In this document: positions 40,539-48,586 of the stretch, piece after piece | How positions within the stretch are numbered: position 1 is the first letter of the stretch | Layout of the letters: each line of letters opens with the position of its first letter | Assembly (NCBI GenBank): GCA_049997955.1 | Contig: JAEBDY010000014.1 | Coordinates: forward strand, 186,001-250,000 | Direction of reading: 5' to 3' | Origin: Umezawaea sp049997955 | GTDB lineage: Bacteria; Actinomycetota; Actinomycetes; Mycobacteriales; Pseudonocardiaceae | DNA length: 64,000 nucleotides | Notes under the pieces: generated by a model | What the model was told of the DNA's origin: nothing | Databases searched by the model: none | Seen by the model: only the letters and a program-made list of their open reading frames with translations | Translations under genes and position numbers: made by a program

Positions 40539-41447
40539 GTGAGCGGACGTGAAGTGAAGCTCGGGCAAACGCTCAGCTCCTTGATCGACCGCGGGGGTTA
40601 CAGCAGAAATAGACGGGATATTTTGAGCGCGCTGGACATCAGCCCGGCGGCGCTGTCGCAGTACGCCCGCGACCAGACTCGGCCGAGCTTCCAGAAACTC
40701 GTGGCGTTGGCCGAGTTCTTCGGGGTCAGCATCGACTACCTGGTTTACGGCGAGGTTTTGGAGCCCGCGGCCGACCACGGCCCGCTGGCCCGCTACGTCA
40801 ACGAGTCCATGACCCGTGTAGCCGCGAGCACCCGACGCCACCACGATCTGGTAGGACGTATCGGTCGGGTGTTGAGCGACCGGATCGACGACGTCGCCCG
40901 AGAACTCGCCAACTCACCGACGGCGGGGCGGGAGGGGCTCATCCAGAACGAAGAGGTCGCCCGAGTCGAACGCTACTGCCTTTCCGCAGACATCTTGACC
41001 TTGAACCTGGAGTTCGACCTCATCGCCATGCCCGAAGGGGAGGCGACCGGGGGCGAGTTCTTGGAGATCGTCGCGGCCAACCTCATGAAGGGATGCCGCT
41101 ACCGCTTCATCGTGCCGAACGGTTCGGAACAGGTTGCGGAGAGGTTCAAATCCCTCGCCGGCGCACGCGCCGGCCGCGATTCCGTGCGCAAGAACTGCTG
41201 GTTTCGACGCACCGGGCAACCGATCATGGGAGGTGCGGCTTTGTACCGCTTGGACGTCGACGCTCTGCGAACCGAGGAGCCTGTGCTGTTCGCTCAGCTG
41301 AAGGACTACATCGGTGGATCAGGAGACCTCGGCTACCTCATCAGTCCGAACAGCGACTCCACCAGCGACATGGTCATGAACGGGCAACACCGCGAACATT
41401 CGCAGGCCGCCTTCGAGTCGCTCTGGGCGACTGCGGGCAGAATCTGA
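40539..41447 (+). CDS. XRE-type HTH regulator with a large unassigned C-terminal domain
   Basis: 302 residues from GTG 40539 behind GCAGGAGGG. Residues ~6-72 form an XRE helix-turn-helix (ILSALDISPAALSQYARDQT, then LVALAEFFGVSIDYLVYGE). A helical region (80-130) follows, and then a C-terminal domain of about 170 residues that I cannot assign. Its notable segments are FLEIVAANLMKGCRYRFIVP, KNCWFRRTGQPIMGGAALYR and GDLGYLISPNSDSTSDMVM, which look like a compact sensor or enzyme-like fold. The next gene, 23 bp downstream, encodes a stand-alone tRNA-binding protein, so the two probably work together. Confidence 0.8.
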   Translation: MSGREVKLGQTLSSLIDRGGYSRNRRDILSALDISPAALSQYARDQTRPSFQKLVALAEFFGVSIDYLVYGEVLEPAADHGPLARYVNESMTRVAASTRRHHDLVGRIGRVLSDRIDDVARELANSPTAGREGLIQNEEVARVERYCLSADILTLNLEFDLIAMPEGEATGGEFLEIVAANLMKGCRYRFIVPNGSEQVAERFKSLAGARAGRDSVRKNCWFRRTGQPIMGGAALYRLDVDALRTEEPVLFAQLKDYIGGSGDLGYLISPNSDSTSDMVMNGQHREHSQAAFESLWATAGRI

Positions 41448-41470
41448 ATCCCCGTGTACGGCTTTCCGTC

Positions 41471-41944
41471 ATGCGCGGCCCAAAGATTGTCGCCGGGCAG
41501 GTCATGGCCGTTCGGGAGCACCCTAACGGCGAGTACATCCGGCTCGCCGTGGTCGACATCGGCAGTGGCAACAAAGTGCAAATCGTCTTCGGAGGTCCCG
41601 ACCTGGTGATCGCTGGGGACTTCGTTCCCGTGGCACTGCCGGGAGCGCTGCTACCCGGCCGCAAGAAGCTGCGGCGCAGCACATTTCGCGGGGAGAGTTC
41701 ATACGGGATGTTGTGCAGCGCGGCCGAACTCGGATGGGTGGACAACGGTCCTGACGAGGTGGCGCTCCTCAAGCCCGAGGGTTTGGAACCGGGCACAAGC
41801 CTGGAGCACGCCGAGTGGAGTTCGATCAGAACTGAACTGGACACGTGGCGTCTGGAGAAGCGGACGCTCTGGGAGGAGATGCGGCGCACCGCCCCGGACG
41901 GGAGCTTCCCGTTCCACCCGAGGAACTCCCGTCCCTGGCTCTAG
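41471..41944 (+). CDS. Stand-alone tRNA-binding (PheT N-terminal-like, EMAP/OB-fold) protein
   Basis: 157 residues. The first ~105 closely follow the tRNA-binding domain at the N-terminus of phenylalanyl-tRNA synthetase beta chain: KIVAGQVMAVREHPNGEYIR, VQIVFGGPDLVIAGDFVPVA, LPGALLPGRKKLRRS and GMLCSAAELGW. No catalytic synthetase domain is present. The C-terminal ~45 residues are charged and helical (EWSSIRTELDTWRLEKRTLW, then EEMRR). Such domains bind structured RNA, usually the outside corner of tRNA. It lies 23 bp downstream of the XRE regulator gene. No ribosome binding site is visible at ATG 41471, suggesting coupling to the upstream gene. Confidence 0.82.
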   Translation: MRGPKIVAGQVMAVREHPNGEYIRLAVVDIGSGNKVQIVFGGPDLVIAGDFVPVALPGALLPGRKKLRRSTFRGESSYGMLCSAAELGWVDNGPDEVALLKPEGLEPGTSLEHAEWSSIRTELDTWRLEKRTLWEEMRRTAPDGSFPFHPRNSRPWL

Positions 41945-41959
41945 TCCAGACCAACGCGC

Positions 41960-42886
41960 CTAGCTGTCCAACCCCCACCCGTGGGCCAGGTGCCACGCGG
42001 CACACACGTTCACGTCGAGGACGTGTGCGGTGGCGGTGCCGCACTGCTGGGGGCCGGGACCGGGGTCGACGGGGTGGCCGTGGCCCATGCCGGTGATGGT
42101 GTGGCTCTCGACGACGGTGGCTCCGGTGGCGTCGTGGTACTCCGCGTGGGGATGGCCGCCGACCGTGTCGGTGACGTCCGCGACAGCGTCGACGCCCAGG
42201 ACGTCGGTCCACTGCTCGACCAGCTCCCGCTGGTTCGCGACCGCGACGGTGTAGTCGGCCGTGCCGTGCCAGATGGTCACGGACGGACGGGGGCCGGTGT
42301 GGGGTGCGGCTGATCTGACCTTGTCGCCCCACTGCTGCGGGGTGAGGTTCTTGCCGGGGTTCATGCACGTGAAAGCGTCGATGAGCGAAAGAGCGCAGCC
42401 GTGAGGCAGACCCGCGACGATGCCGCCCGCGCGGAGGAGTTCGGGGTAGGTGGCCAGCAGTGCCGAGGTCATGCCGCCGCCGGCGGAAAGGCCCGTGGCG
42501 TACGTGGGGCCGGTGGGCATCTTGGTGATCATCTGGGCGATGGAGGCCACCTCGCCCTGACCTCGGGTGGTGTCGGTCGCCTGGAACCAGTTGAAGCACC
42601 TGTTGAGGTTGTTGGCGCTCTGCTGCTGCGGCAGCAGCACCGCGAACCGGTGGCGGTCGGCCAGGGCGATCCAGCCGGACGCGGTGCCGTAGCCCGCGGC
42701 GTCCTGGGTGCAGCCGTGCAGGACGACCACGAGCGGGCGGCCCGCGGGGAGGCCGTCCGGGATGTAGCGGAACATCCTGAGGTTGCCCGGATTGGTGCCG
42801 AAGCCGGTCACCTCGGTGATCGTCGCGGCGTGGGCGGGTGGCGTCAACGTCGTCAGCAGGAACAGGACCAGAGCGGTGATGCGCAT
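41960..42886 (-). CDS. Secreted PHB depolymerase-type esterase
   Basis: 308 residues from ATG 42886, which has AAGGAGG 5 nt upstream. An N-terminal signal peptide (MRITALVLFLLTTLTPPAHA) precedes an alpha/beta hydrolase of the extracellular polyhydroxyalkanoate depolymerase type 1 catalytic domain. The oxyanion motif is VVVLHGCTQDAAGY, the nucleophile is in ATGLSAGGGMTSALLATYPE, and an Asp in IWHGTADYTV and His in TGMGHGHPVD complete the triad. No substrate-binding or linker domain follows. A short-chain ester or 3-hydroxybutyrate polymer is the likely substrate; related feruloyl or acetylxylan esterases are alternatives. It is divergent from a second secreted hydrolase. Confidence 0.88.
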   Translation of the reverse strand: MRITALVLFLLTTLTPPAHAATITEVTGFGTNPGNLRMFRYIPDGLPAGRPLVVVLHGCTQDAAGYGTASGWIALADRHRFAVLLPQQQSANNLNRCFNWFQATDTTRGQGEVASIAQMITKMPTGPTYATGLSAGGGMTSALLATYPELLRAGGIVAGLPHGCALSLIDAFTCMNPGKNLTPQQWGDKVRSAAPHTGPRPSVTIWHGTADYTVAVANQRELVEQWTDVLGVDAVADVTDTVGGHPHAEYHDATGATVVESHTITGMGHGHPVDPGPGPQQCGTATAHVLDVNVCAAWHLAHGWGLDS

Positions 42887-43021
42887 GCGGACCTCCTTGT
42901 CCACACCTCACGGTAGGAACAGCCGCGACCCCGGACGATGGAACGGACAACCACATCCGCACGGACCGATGTGGTGGCCGGAACCATTACCCCGCAACGG
43001 TCCCGGTCCTACGGTCGCCAC

Positions 43022-44236
43022 GTGAACATCGTCGTTCCGCTCCTCGCAGCCCTGTTCCTCTTCAACGCCGTCCCCGCCCAGGCCACGTCGACGGACCGGT
43101 GCGGTCCGCTCCGAGTGCCCGGTGCGGAACACCAGGAATCCCAGCGCGCCAACGACCTGACCACCGGTGGCGGCCTCACCGATCCGGCTGACTGGGCCGG
43201 GTTGACGCCCGCGGGGCTGCCCGCGCCGACCGCGGTGCCGGGAACCCAGGTCGACGGGTACTTCCCGGACGACTCGACCGGCAACACCAACCACGGCTGG
43301 AACCACGACTCGCAGTTCGTGATCCGGTTGCCCGCGCGGTGGAACGGCGGGCTGGTGATCTCGGGGTCACCGGGGGTTCGCGAGCAGTACGCGAACGACC
43401 GCGCGATCGGCGACCGGGTGCTCCAGCGCGGGTACGCGTTCGCCGCCACGGACAAGGGCAACACCGGCATCGAGTTCTACCGCGGCGGGGACGCGATCGT
43501 GGAGTGGAACCAGCGGGTGACGCAGTTGACCCGCGCGGCCAAGGTCGTGGTGCGGCAGCACTACTGCCGTCCGGCGCACCGCACGCTGGCGACCGGGCTG
43601 TCGAACGGTGGCTACCTGGTGCGGTGGCAGTTGGAGAACCACCCGGAGCTGTACGACGGTGGCGTGGACTGGGAAGGCGTGCTGTGGCGGGAGGAGGGAC
43701 CGAACCTGCTGACGTTCCTACCGCCCGCGCTGCGCGGTGAGCCGGTGTTCCCGGCCGAGTCGGAGTTCCTGTGGCCCTTCTACCGCCAGCACTACTGGGA
43801 GCTGACCCAGCGGATCTACCGCGAGGCGCTGGACCCCGACTACGAGGGCGCCGAGGCGGACTACGACTACGCGAGCAGGCCCCAAGCCCAGCGGGCCGTT
43901 CGGCGGATCGCGTTGACCGGCCGGATCGGCAAGCCGCTGCTGACCCTGCACGGCACGCTGGACGGGCTGCTGCCGATCGACCAGGACTCCGACGTGTACG
44001 CCGACCTGGTGCGCGAGGCGGGACGGGACCGGCTGTTCCGCTACTACCGGATCGAGGGCGGCACGCACGTCGACTCCCTGTACGACGCCTTCCCCGATCG
44101 GCTTCGTCCGCTGACTCCCTGCCACCACACGGCTTTCGTGGCGTTGGAACGGTGGTTGTCCGGTTCGCGGCCACCCGCTTCGGCCACGATCGCCCGCCCG
44201 GCCACCGTCTCCCCCGTCGACTGCTCCCTCGGCTAG
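43022..44236 (+). CDS. Secreted alpha/beta hydrolase, 3-hydroxybutyrate oligomer hydrolase/tannase-like
   Basis: 404 residues from GTG 43022, with signal peptide VNIVVPLLAALFLFNAVPAQ. The alpha/beta hydrolase core has LPARWNGGLVISGSPGVREQ, the nucleophile elbow LATGLSNGGYLVRWQLENHP, LLTLHGTLDGLLPIDQDSDV (acid) and IEGGTHVDSLYD (His). The layout resembles the tannase/feruloyl esterase-like secreted hydrolases often labelled 3-hydroxybutyrate oligomer hydrolase. Sharing a divergent promoter region with a PHB depolymerase, and lying near a 3-hydroxybutyrate dehydrogenase, supports cleavage of hydroxybutyrate oligomers. The stop overlaps that of the convergent PucR gene by four bases. Confidence 0.75.
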   Translation: MNIVVPLLAALFLFNAVPAQATSTDRCGPLRVPGAEHQESQRANDLTTGGGLTDPADWAGLTPAGLPAPTAVPGTQVDGYFPDDSTGNTNHGWNHDSQFVIRLPARWNGGLVISGSPGVREQYANDRAIGDRVLQRGYAFAATDKGNTGIEFYRGGDAIVEWNQRVTQLTRAAKVVVRQHYCRPAHRTLATGLSNGGYLVRWQLENHPELYDGGVDWEGVLWREEGPNLLTFLPPALRGEPVFPAESEFLWPFYRQHYWELTQRIYREALDPDYEGAEADYDYASRPQAQRAVRRIALTGRIGKPLLTLHGTLDGLLPIDQDSDVYADLVREAGRDRLFRYYRIEGGTHVDSLYDAFPDRLRPLTPCHHTAFVALERWLSGSRPPASATIARPATVSPVDCSLG

Positions 44237-46098
44237 CCGACGAGCAGCAGGAGGCGCAGCGCCAGCTGGATCTCCAGCACCCGCTCCGGTGACTGCCAGT
44301 CCTCGCCGAGCAGCGTCGCGACGCGGTCCAGCCGCTGCACCACCGTGTTGACGTGCACGTGCAGCTCGTCCTTGGCGCGGCTCAGGTTCGCGCCGCAGGC
44401 GAAGTACGCGCCGAGCGTCCGCACCAGTTCCGTGCCGCGCACGGCGTCGTAGTCCAGCAGCGGCCCCAACGTCGTGCGCACGTACCCGGCCACGTCCGCG
44501 CGCTCGCCCAGCAGCACGCCGACGAACCCGAGGTCGGCGGGTGTGCCGCCCTGTCCGCGCCGGTCGAGCACCAGCAGCGCGGACAGGCACCGGGCGGCCT
44601 CGGCGTGGGCGGTGACGACCTGCTCGGGACCCGCCGCGGGGCCGCCCGCACCGACGGTCACCGGTGCGCCCACGGCCTTGCCGAGCACCCGCGCGGTCTC
44701 GGCGGCGGCCGCCCCGGTGGTCGTTCCGGGCAGGAGCAGCACGACGTGGTCGCCGTGCACGCCCGCGAGCCCGCGGCCCGCCGACGCGAAGTGGGCCGCG
44801 GCGGCGAGGAGGCGTTCACGGGGTGCGGCGGCGCCGTCGGCGACGAGGACCACGTGCGGCACGCCCAGTTCGACGCCGACCCGCCTGGCCCGCGCGGCGA
44901 GTCCGGCCGGGTCGCGGTCCGGCGCGGTGAGCAGGTCGGTGATCAGCTCGCCGCGGACCTTGTTCTCCGCCTCGGCCACGCTGCGGCGCAACAGCAGCAG
45001 CAGCGCCGTCACGACGCTCGCCCGCTCGAACAGCCGCCGGTCGGCGTCCTCCAGGTCCGGCCTGCCGGTCAGCGTGATGCTGCCCAGCAGCTCCCGCCCC
45101 GCCAGCACCGCGCACACCCACGTGCCGTCCTTGGCCACCGCGCGGCCGGTCGCGCGGGAGGCGTCGACCGCCGACCGCGGCGGAGTCCCCTTGGTGGCAC
45201 CGATCCTGGCGAGTTCGGCCAGGTCGCTGTCGTGCACGGCGATCGCGCCGTCCAGCACCGCCGCCACGGCGGCGGCCACCTCGGGCACGTCCGCGCCGCG
45301 CAGCACGAGGTCCGCGAGCCGGTCGTGGGCCTCCTCGGCGCGGCGCACGTCCTCGGCCTGCGCGCGGATGACCTCGTCGGCCTCGTTGCGCTCCCGCAGC
45401 GCGACCCTGGTCTCCTCCAGCAGGTGCGCGGTGTCCAGCGCGATGGCCGCGTGGTCGGCCAGCGACGACAGCAGCGCCACCTCGTCGGGCGGGAACCGCC
45501 GCGGCGTGCGGTTCGCCGCGTACAGCACGCCGATCACCCGGCTGCCCAGCGTCAGCGGCACGCCCAGGATCGCGACCAGCCCCTCGTCCTTCACGGCGGT
45601 GTCGATCGGCGTGGTGTGGTTGAAGCGCAGGTCGGCGAAGTAGTCGGCGGTGGCGTACGGCCGGGCGGTCTGGGCGACGAGCCCGCCGAGCCCGTCCCCC
45701 ATGCCCAGCCGGACCTCCTGGAACAGCGCGGACACCGAGCCGTCGGTGACGCGCATGGACGTGCCGTGCGCCGCGGGCTCGTTCATGCTCAGGTAGGCCA
45801 CGTCCGTGCCGAGCAGCAGCCGCGCCCGCCGGACGATCGCCTTCAGCACCGCGTCCGGGTCACGCGCGCCCGCGAGGTCGCTGGCGGTGTCGAACAGGGC
45901 CTCCAGCTCGGCCTCGCGGCGCCGGTGCTCGGTGAGCGTGCGCCGGATCTCCAGCGCCCGCTCGGTGGCCCGCTCGACGCGGTCCAGCGCGTCGCCACTC
46001 GCCCCCGCGGCCCGCGCCGCGGGGAGCACCTGCGCGAGCCGCTCGCTGCCCGCGTCCTGGGAGAGGAGTTCGAGCAGGTGCTCCACCGGGTCGGTCAT
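44233..46098 (-). CDS. GAF-domain PucR/CdaR family transcriptional regulator
   Basis: 621 residues. An N-terminal helical region is followed by a GAF domain at about 65-200 (LFDTASDLAGARDPDAVLKA to LADHAAIALDTAHLLEETRV), a second sensor-like region with coiled coil, and a C-terminal PucR-type helix-turn-helix (ACGANLSRAKDELHVHVNTV, VVQRLDRVATLLGEDW). These regulators usually activate catabolic genes in response to a small molecule. It starts 4 bp after the MHS permease gene on the same strand, so dehydrogenase, permease and regulator may share a transcript. The effector is presumably 3-hydroxybutyrate or a related acid (inference). Confidence 0.9.
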   Translation of the reverse strand: MTDPVEHLLELLSQDAGSERLAQVLPAARAAGASGDALDRVERATERALEIRRTLTEHRRREAELEALFDTASDLAGARDPDAVLKAIVRRARLLLGTDVAYLSMNEPAAHGTSMRVTDGSVSALFQEVRLGMGDGLGGLVAQTARPYATADYFADLRFNHTTPIDTAVKDEGLVAILGVPLTLGSRVIGVLYAANRTPRRFPPDEVALLSSLADHAAIALDTAHLLEETRVALRERNEADEVIRAQAEDVRRAEEAHDRLADLVLRGADVPEVAAAVAAVLDGAIAVHDSDLAELARIGATKGTPPRSAVDASRATGRAVAKDGTWVCAVLAGRELLGSITLTGRPDLEDADRRLFERASVVTALLLLLRRSVAEAENKVRGELITDLLTAPDRDPAGLAARARRVGVELGVPHVVLVADGAAAPRERLLAAAAHFASAGRGLAGVHGDHVVLLLPGTTTGAAAAETARVLGKAVGAPVTVGAGGPAAGPEQVVTAHAEAARCLSALLVLDRRGQGGTPADLGFVGVLLGERADVAGYVRTTLGPLLDYDAVRGTELVRTLGAYFACGANLSRAKDELHVHVNTVVQRLDRVATLLGEDWQSPERVLEIQLALRLLLLVG

Positions 46099-46102
46099 GA
46101 CG

Positions 46103-47443
46103 TCATGCTGGCACTTCCGCGGCCTCGTCGGCGCTCTTGTCGAGCGACACGCCCTTGGTCTCCTTCGCCACGACCACCGCGATCACGCTGAGCAGGCACG
46201 CGAACCCGACGTACAGGGAGACGGGGACGGTGCTGCCGTAGGCCTTGAGCAGCGCCGTGGCGATCAGCGGTGCGAGCGCGCCCGCCACGATGGACGCGAG
46301 CTGGTAGCCGACCGACGCGCCCGAGTACCGGACCCTCGTGCCGAACAGCTCGGAGAAGAACGCGGCCTGCGGTCCGTACATCGCGCCGTGCAGCACCAGG
46401 CCGACGGAGGTGGCGAGCAGGATCGCGCCGAACGACCTGGTGTCGAGCAGCGTGAAGAACACGAAGATCCACACGCCGACGCCGACCGCGCCGAACAGGT
46501 ACACCGCGCGGCGGCCGACGCGGTCGGACAGCGCGCCCCACAACGGGATCGAGATGAAGTGGATCACCGACGCGATCAGCACCGCGTTGAGCCCGTACGA
46601 CTTCGACAGTCCCAGCGGGCCGGTGATGTAGACGAGGATGAACGCGGTGATCACGTAGTACGACACGTTCTCGCCCATCCGGGCGCCCATCGCGATCAGC
46701 ACCTCGCGCCAGTGCAGCCGCATCAGCATGACGATCGGCGCCTTCTCCTCGACGGGCGACTTCTTCAGCTCCGCCTTCCGCTGCGCCTCCAGGAAGATCG
46801 GCGACTCGCTGACGGTCAGCCGGATCCACAGCCCGACCCCGACGAGCAGGCCGGACAGCAGGAACGGCACGCGCCAGCCCCACGACAGGAACGCCTCCTC
46901 GGTCTGCACGGCGGCCAGCACGGCGAGCACGGCGGTGGCGAGCATGTTGCCGAGCGGCACACCCGCCTGCGGCCAGGAAGCCCAGAAGCCGCGCCGTTTC
47001 GCGTCGCCGTGCTCGGAGACGATCAGCACCGCGCCGCCCCACTCGCCGCCGAGCGCGAAGCCCTGCACCAGGCGCAGCAACGTGAGCAGCAGCGGTGCGG
47101 CGACTCCGATGGTGGTGTAGGTCGGCAGCAGGCCCATCGCGAACGTGGCGCCGCCCATGAGGAGCAGCGCCAGCACGAGCAGCTTCTTGCGGCCGATCTT
47201 GTCGCCGAAGTGGCCGAACACCACGCCGCCGAGCGGGCGGGCGAGGAAACCGATGGCGTAGGTGGTGAACGCCAGCAGGGTGCCGGTGAGCGGGTCCACG
47301 CTGGGGAAGAACAGCTTGTTGAACACCAGCGCGGCGGCGGCGCCGTAGAGGAAGAAGTCGTACCACTCGATGGTGGTGCCGATCAGACTGGCGGCGACCA
47401 CCTTGATGATGGGTTTTCTCGGAGTTGCTGAGGTCTCGGCCAT
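46103..47443 (-). CDS. MFS permease, metabolite:H+ symporter (MHS) family
   Basis: 446 residues from ATG 47443; a longer frame has a non-homologous leader. Twelve transmembrane helices. The MHS signature is clear: IGTTIEWYDFFLYGAAAALV in helix 1, ARPLGGVVFGHFGDKIGRKK between helices 2 and 3, and RLVQGFALGGEWGGAVLIVS in helix 4. Members import carboxylates such as shikimate, ketoglutarate or betaine by proton symport. The adjacent 3-hydroxybutyrate dehydrogenase (35 bp upstream) suggests 3-hydroxybutyrate as the imported substrate. Betaine-type substrates are a possible alternative given the bet genes 6 kb away. Confidence 0.9.
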   Translation of the reverse strand: MAETSATPRKPIIKVVAASLIGTTIEWYDFFLYGAAAALVFNKLFFPSVDPLTGTLLAFTTYAIGFLARPLGGVVFGHFGDKIGRKKLLVLALLLMGGATFAMGLLPTYTTIGVAAPLLLTLLRLVQGFALGGEWGGAVLIVSEHGDAKRRGFWASWPQAGVPLGNMLATAVLAVLAAVQTEEAFLSWGWRVPFLLSGLLVGVGLWIRLTVSESPIFLEAQRKAELKKSPVEEKAPIVMLMRLHWREVLIAMGARMGENVSYYVITAFILVYITGPLGLSKSYGLNAVLIASVIHFISIPLWGALSDRVGRRAVYLFGAVGVGVWIFVFFTLLDTRSFGAILLATSVGLVLHGAMYGPQAAFFSELFGTRVRYSGASVGYQLASIVAGALAPLIATALLKAYGSTVPVSLYVGFACLLSVIAVVVAKETKGVSLDKSADEAAEVPA

Positions 47444-47478
47444 GGGATCACCACTTCGTCGGGGTGGACTTGCGGGGC

Positions 47479-48249
47479 TCACTGGGCGGTCCAGCCGCCG
47501 TCGATCGTGAAGGTGGTGCCGGTGACGTGCCCGGAATGCCTGCCGCACAACCAGAGGACGGTCGCCGCGACGTCCTCTGGCTCGATCAGCTCCTTGATGG
47601 CGGTGCGCTGCAGCATGACCTCCGCGAGCACCCGGTCCTCCGGGATGCCGTGCGCCAGTGCCTGTTCGGCGACCTGCCCCTCCACCAGCGGGGTGCGGAC
47701 GTAGCCGGGGCTCACGCAGTTGCTCGTCACGCCGTGCTCCGCGCCCTCCAGCGCGGCGACCTTGCTCAGCCCCTCAAGGCCGTGCTTCGCGGCCACGTAG
47801 GCGGCCTTGAAAGCGCTGGCGCGCAAGCCGTGGACGCTGGTGAGGTTGACGATCCGGCCCCAGCCGCGGGCGTGCATGTGCGGCAGGCAGTGCCGCATCA
47901 GCAGGAACGGCGCGGTGAGCATGACCCGCTGGATCAGCTCGAAGCGTTCGGGCGGGAACTCGTGGATCGGCGCCACGTGCTGGAGCCCGGCGTTGTTGAC
48001 GAGGATGTCGATCTCGCGCGGCAGGTCTTGGGTCGGGTCGGCGTCGGAGAGGTCGACCACGTGCTCCGTGCCGCCGGTCTCGTCGGCCACCGCGCGCACC
48101 GCCGCGGCGTCCCGGTCGACCAGGTGGACCTTCGCGCCCGCCTCGCTCAATGCCACGGCGCACGCGCGGCCGATACCACCGCCGGCGCCCGTGACGAGTG
48201 CCGTGCGACCCGCGAGGTCGTCTCCGGTGTGACGGAGCCCACTGTTCAT
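47479..48249 (-). CDS. 3-hydroxybutyrate dehydrogenase (SDR)
   Basis: 256 residues from ATG 48249. SDR motifs: TALVTGAGGGIGRACAVALS, LVDRDAAAV (NAD-specific Asp), ILVNNAGLQHVAPIHEFPPE, SVHGLRASAFKAAYVAAKHG (Tyr/Lys). The QHVAPIxEFP segment, KHGLEGLSKVAALEGAEHG and CVSPGYVRTPLVEGQ are characteristic of D-3-hydroxybutyrate dehydrogenases, which oxidise 3-hydroxybutyrate to acetoacetate. It heads a minus-strand unit with an MHS permease and a PucR regulator. With the secreted hydrolases next to them these genes form a plausible PHB/hydroxybutyrate-use locus. Confidence 0.88.
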   Translation of the reverse strand: MNSGLRHTGDDLAGRTALVTGAGGGIGRACAVALSEAGAKVHLVDRDAAAVRAVADETGGTEHVVDLSDADPTQDLPREIDILVNNAGLQHVAPIHEFPPERFELIQRVMLTAPFLLMRHCLPHMHARGWGRIVNLTSVHGLRASAFKAAYVAAKHGLEGLSKVAALEGAEHGVTSNCVSPGYVRTPLVEGQVAEQALAHGIPEDRVLAEVMLQRTAIKELIEPEDVAATVLWLCGRHSGHVTGTTFTIDGGWTAQ

Positions 48250-48444
48250 GCGGTCGACGCTAGCGAGATCCATCCGGATCGGCACATGTGTGACCAGCAC
48301 ATAACAGCGTATTCGTTCATGTGTTCAGCCAACAGCAGGAGATGTGACGATCGGCTTAGTCAATACGTGGTGATATCGAGGTGCATCCATGAGTACAGTT
48401 CGTTGATCCGTTCGGGGGACGACCACGTACCTGGGGGTAACGCA

Positions 48445-48579
48445 ATGTCATTAACACCTATTTACGACGACGTCATGCGTGAGCTGGACGGCATCATGGA
48501 GGCCAGCAGGGCGAAGAGGGCGGCCGAGAAGGACGAAAAAGCCGCCGAGCAGAAGCTCGACGGCCCGATCGCCAGCTGA
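48445..48579 (+). CDS. Small acidic/basic helical protein of 44 residues
   Basis: ATG 48445 has GGGGG 8 nt upstream and encodes MSLTPIYDDVMRELDGIMEA followed by SRAKRAAEKDEKAAEQKLD and GPIAS. Apart from the TPIYD start it is almost entirely predicted helix with alternating charges. It stands alone between the dehydrogenase (divergent) and the LCP gene (convergent, 7 bp between stops). I recognise no family; similar short TPIYD-starting proteins might be conserved among actinomycetes. A precursor peptide is conceivable, but no maturation genes are near. Confidence 0.55.
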   Translation: MSLTPIYDDVMRELDGIMEASRAKRAAEKDEKAAEQKLDGPIAS

Positions 48580-48586
48580 CCAGGGG

